Source: an uncultured Prevotellaceae bacterium
Lineage (GTDB): Bacteria > Bacteroidota > Bacteroidia > Bacteroidales > Bacteroidaceae
Direction: 5' to 3'
Length of the DNA stretch: 7,164 bases
NCBI GenBank assembly: GCA_946644025.1
Contig: CAMPCG010000147.1
Location: forward strand, 1-7,164
The notes below the pieces were generated by a model. It saw only the letters and a program-made list of their open reading frames with translations. It did no database searches and was not told the DNA's origin. Positions 6,436-7,164 of this stretch are shown in pieces. Each line of letters begins with the position of its first letter. Position 1 is the stretch's first letter. A program made the position numbers and the translations under genes.

Positions 6436-6479
6436 AATTTTGCTGTTAAGTAAGAAATAACTATCTTTGCAGCAAAATT
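6436..6479. repeat. Inverted repeat and TTTGC palindrome around the susC promoter
   Basis: AATTTTGCTG (6436-6445) is the exact reverse complement of CAGCAAAATT (6470-6479), giving a 10-bp perfect inverted repeat with a 24-base spacer. The left arm contains the -33 TTTG and the right arm spans the expected transcription start. In addition TTTGCAGCAAA (6466-6476) is itself a 5-1-5 palindrome overlapping the end of the -7 element. This is the geometry of an operator, but no binding protein is identified. Confidence 0.7.
6439..6469 (+). promoter_or_regulatory. Near-consensus Bacteroidota promoter for the susC-like gene
   Basis: TTTG (6439-6442) as the -33 element and TATCTTTG (6462-6469), an exact TAnnTTTG -7 element, are separated by 19 bases, the spacing typical of the phylum. 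The expected transcription start is near 6474-6477, leaving an A-rich leader of about 45 bases without a Shine-Dalgarno sequence before the ATG at 6521. A second TAnnTTTG match, TAATTTTG (6435-6442), overlaps the -33 element but lacks a well-spaced upstream box. Confidence 0.75.
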
Positions 6480-6520
6480 TACCTAAACAACTACTAATTA
6501 TTTTACAAAAACAAAACTTT

Positions 6521-7164
6521 ATGAAACATTTATTGAAGAGAGCCTCTATGGCTTTGCTCATGTCCTCAGCGTGTCTTTTTGCCATGGCGCAGAAGACCGT
6601 CACCGGAACAGTGAAGGATGCCAGCGGCGAACCCATGATTGGCGTAAGCGTCATCGTGGACGGCACTTCCATCGGAGGTGTGACCGATCTCGACGGTAAG
6701 TTCACCATTCAGAAGGTGCCCAACAATGCCGTCCTTAAAATCTCTTACGTAGGCTACCGCGAACAGAAAATGTCCGTGGCCGGCAAGACCAGTTTCAACG
6801 TGACCATGCAGGAAGACGCCATGGGCCTTGACGAGGTCGTCGTCGTGGGTTATGGCACGATGAAAAAGAAAGACCTGACGGGTAGTGTGGCCAGCGTCAA
6901 GCTGGAAGACATCCAGAAGGTGGCCGGTGCCAACGTGATGGAGGCCATGCAGGCCAAGGTTCCTGGCGTTGACATTCAGGTGAGCAGCGGTGAGGCCGGT
7001 GCCGGCATCAGTCTGAATATGCGTGGCACCCGTTCACTGACTGCCAGTAACTCTCCGCTGGTCATCGTTGATGGTGTAGAGTACGGGTCAACGCTTGACA
7101 TCCCCTCCGGCGACATCGAGTCGATGGACATCCTGAAGGATGCTGCCTCGACGGCCATCTACGG
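6521..7164 (+). CDS. SusC/RagA-type TonB-dependent outer-membrane receptor, 3'-truncated by the window edge
   Basis: The first 214 codons of a SusC-like glycan importer are visible; full members are usually about 1000 residues, so most of the barrel lies outside. Residues 1-23 form a signal peptide with probable cleavage after AMA. Residues about 25-97 form the carboxypeptidase-regulatory-like (CarboxypepD_reg-like) domain, with VTGTVKDASGEPMIGVSV (27-44) and ISYVGYREQ (74-82). DEVVVVGYG (104-112) is the hallmark SusC linker motif next to the TonB-interacting segment. The plug domain follows, with QAKVPGVDIQ (144-153), NMRGTRSL (166-173), PLVIVDGV (179-186) and the typical IESMDILKDAASTAIYG element at the edge. 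It would work with a SusD lipoprotein, expected just downstream, using TonB-ExbBD energy. It has its own strong promoter, but no terminator separates it from the GH115 gene, so readthrough is also possible. Confidence 0.94.
   Translation, partial: MKHLLKRASMALLMSSACLFAMAQKTVTGTVKDASGEPMIGVSVIVDGTSIGGVTDLDGKFTIQKVPNNAVLKISYVGYREQKMSVAGKTSFNVTMQEDAMGLDEVVVVGYGTMKKKDLTGSVASVKLEDIQKVAGANVMEAMQAKVPGVDIQVSSGEAGAGISLNMRGTRSLTASNSPLVIVDGVEYGSTLDIPSGDIESMDILKDAASTAIY

Noticed and set aside
6436..6479. Invertible phase-variable promoter, as known from Bacteroides capsule loci
   Set aside because: The arms are only 10 bp and the spacer 24 bases, too short for the known site-specific inversions, and no recombinase gene is in the window. 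An operator or hairpin is a simpler reading.
1..7164. CRISPR array, tRNA, rRNA, insertion sequence, toxin-antitoxin or phage genes
   Set aside because: No regularly spaced repeats, no structural RNA signatures, no transposase or integrase motifs, and no terminal inverted repeats were seen on either strand.

Overview
This window looks like a chromosomal segment of a Bacteroidota bacterium, most likely Prevotella or a close relative. The reasons are Bacteroidota-type promoter elements (TAnnTTTG at the -7 position), A-rich leaders with little or no Shine-Dalgarno sequence, the start of a SusC/RagA outer-membrane receptor next to a GH115 glycosidase, and GC-rich genes separated by AT-rich spacers. 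The genus is an inference from style and was not tested by a search. All six genes read on the + strand.

Left part, 1-3981: housekeeping. The window opens inside the C-terminal half of fabG (fatty-acid elongation). A 339-base spacer follows, with no convincing gene but with short direct repeats and the probable promoter of the next unit. Then come tig (trigger factor), a DUF177/YceD family gene, rpmF (ribosomal protein L32) and fabH (initiation of fatty-acid synthesis). Gaps of 57, 39 and 3 bases suggest one transcription unit joining nascent-chain folding, ribosome assembly and lipid initiation. A strong intrinsic terminator closes it.

Right part, 3982-7164: carbohydrate use. A secreted GH115 family alpha-glucuronidase starts only 20 bases after the terminator T-run. 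It is followed by a 131-base spacer holding a near-consensus promoter embedded in an inverted repeat, and then by the first 214 codons of a SusC-type TonB-dependent receptor that runs off the window. This is probably the left end of a polysaccharide utilisation locus for a glucuronic-acid-decorated plant glycan (glucuronoxylan or arabinogalactan). SusD, further enzymes and the regulator would lie beyond the right edge.

I see no CRISPR array, tRNA, rRNA, insertion sequence, phage gene or defence system, and no clearly new biological system. The items most worth a second look are non-coding: the symmetric TTTGC elements around the susC promoter, the 7-base-period leader repeats shared by two housekeeping genes, and the tight junction between the terminator and the GH115 gene.
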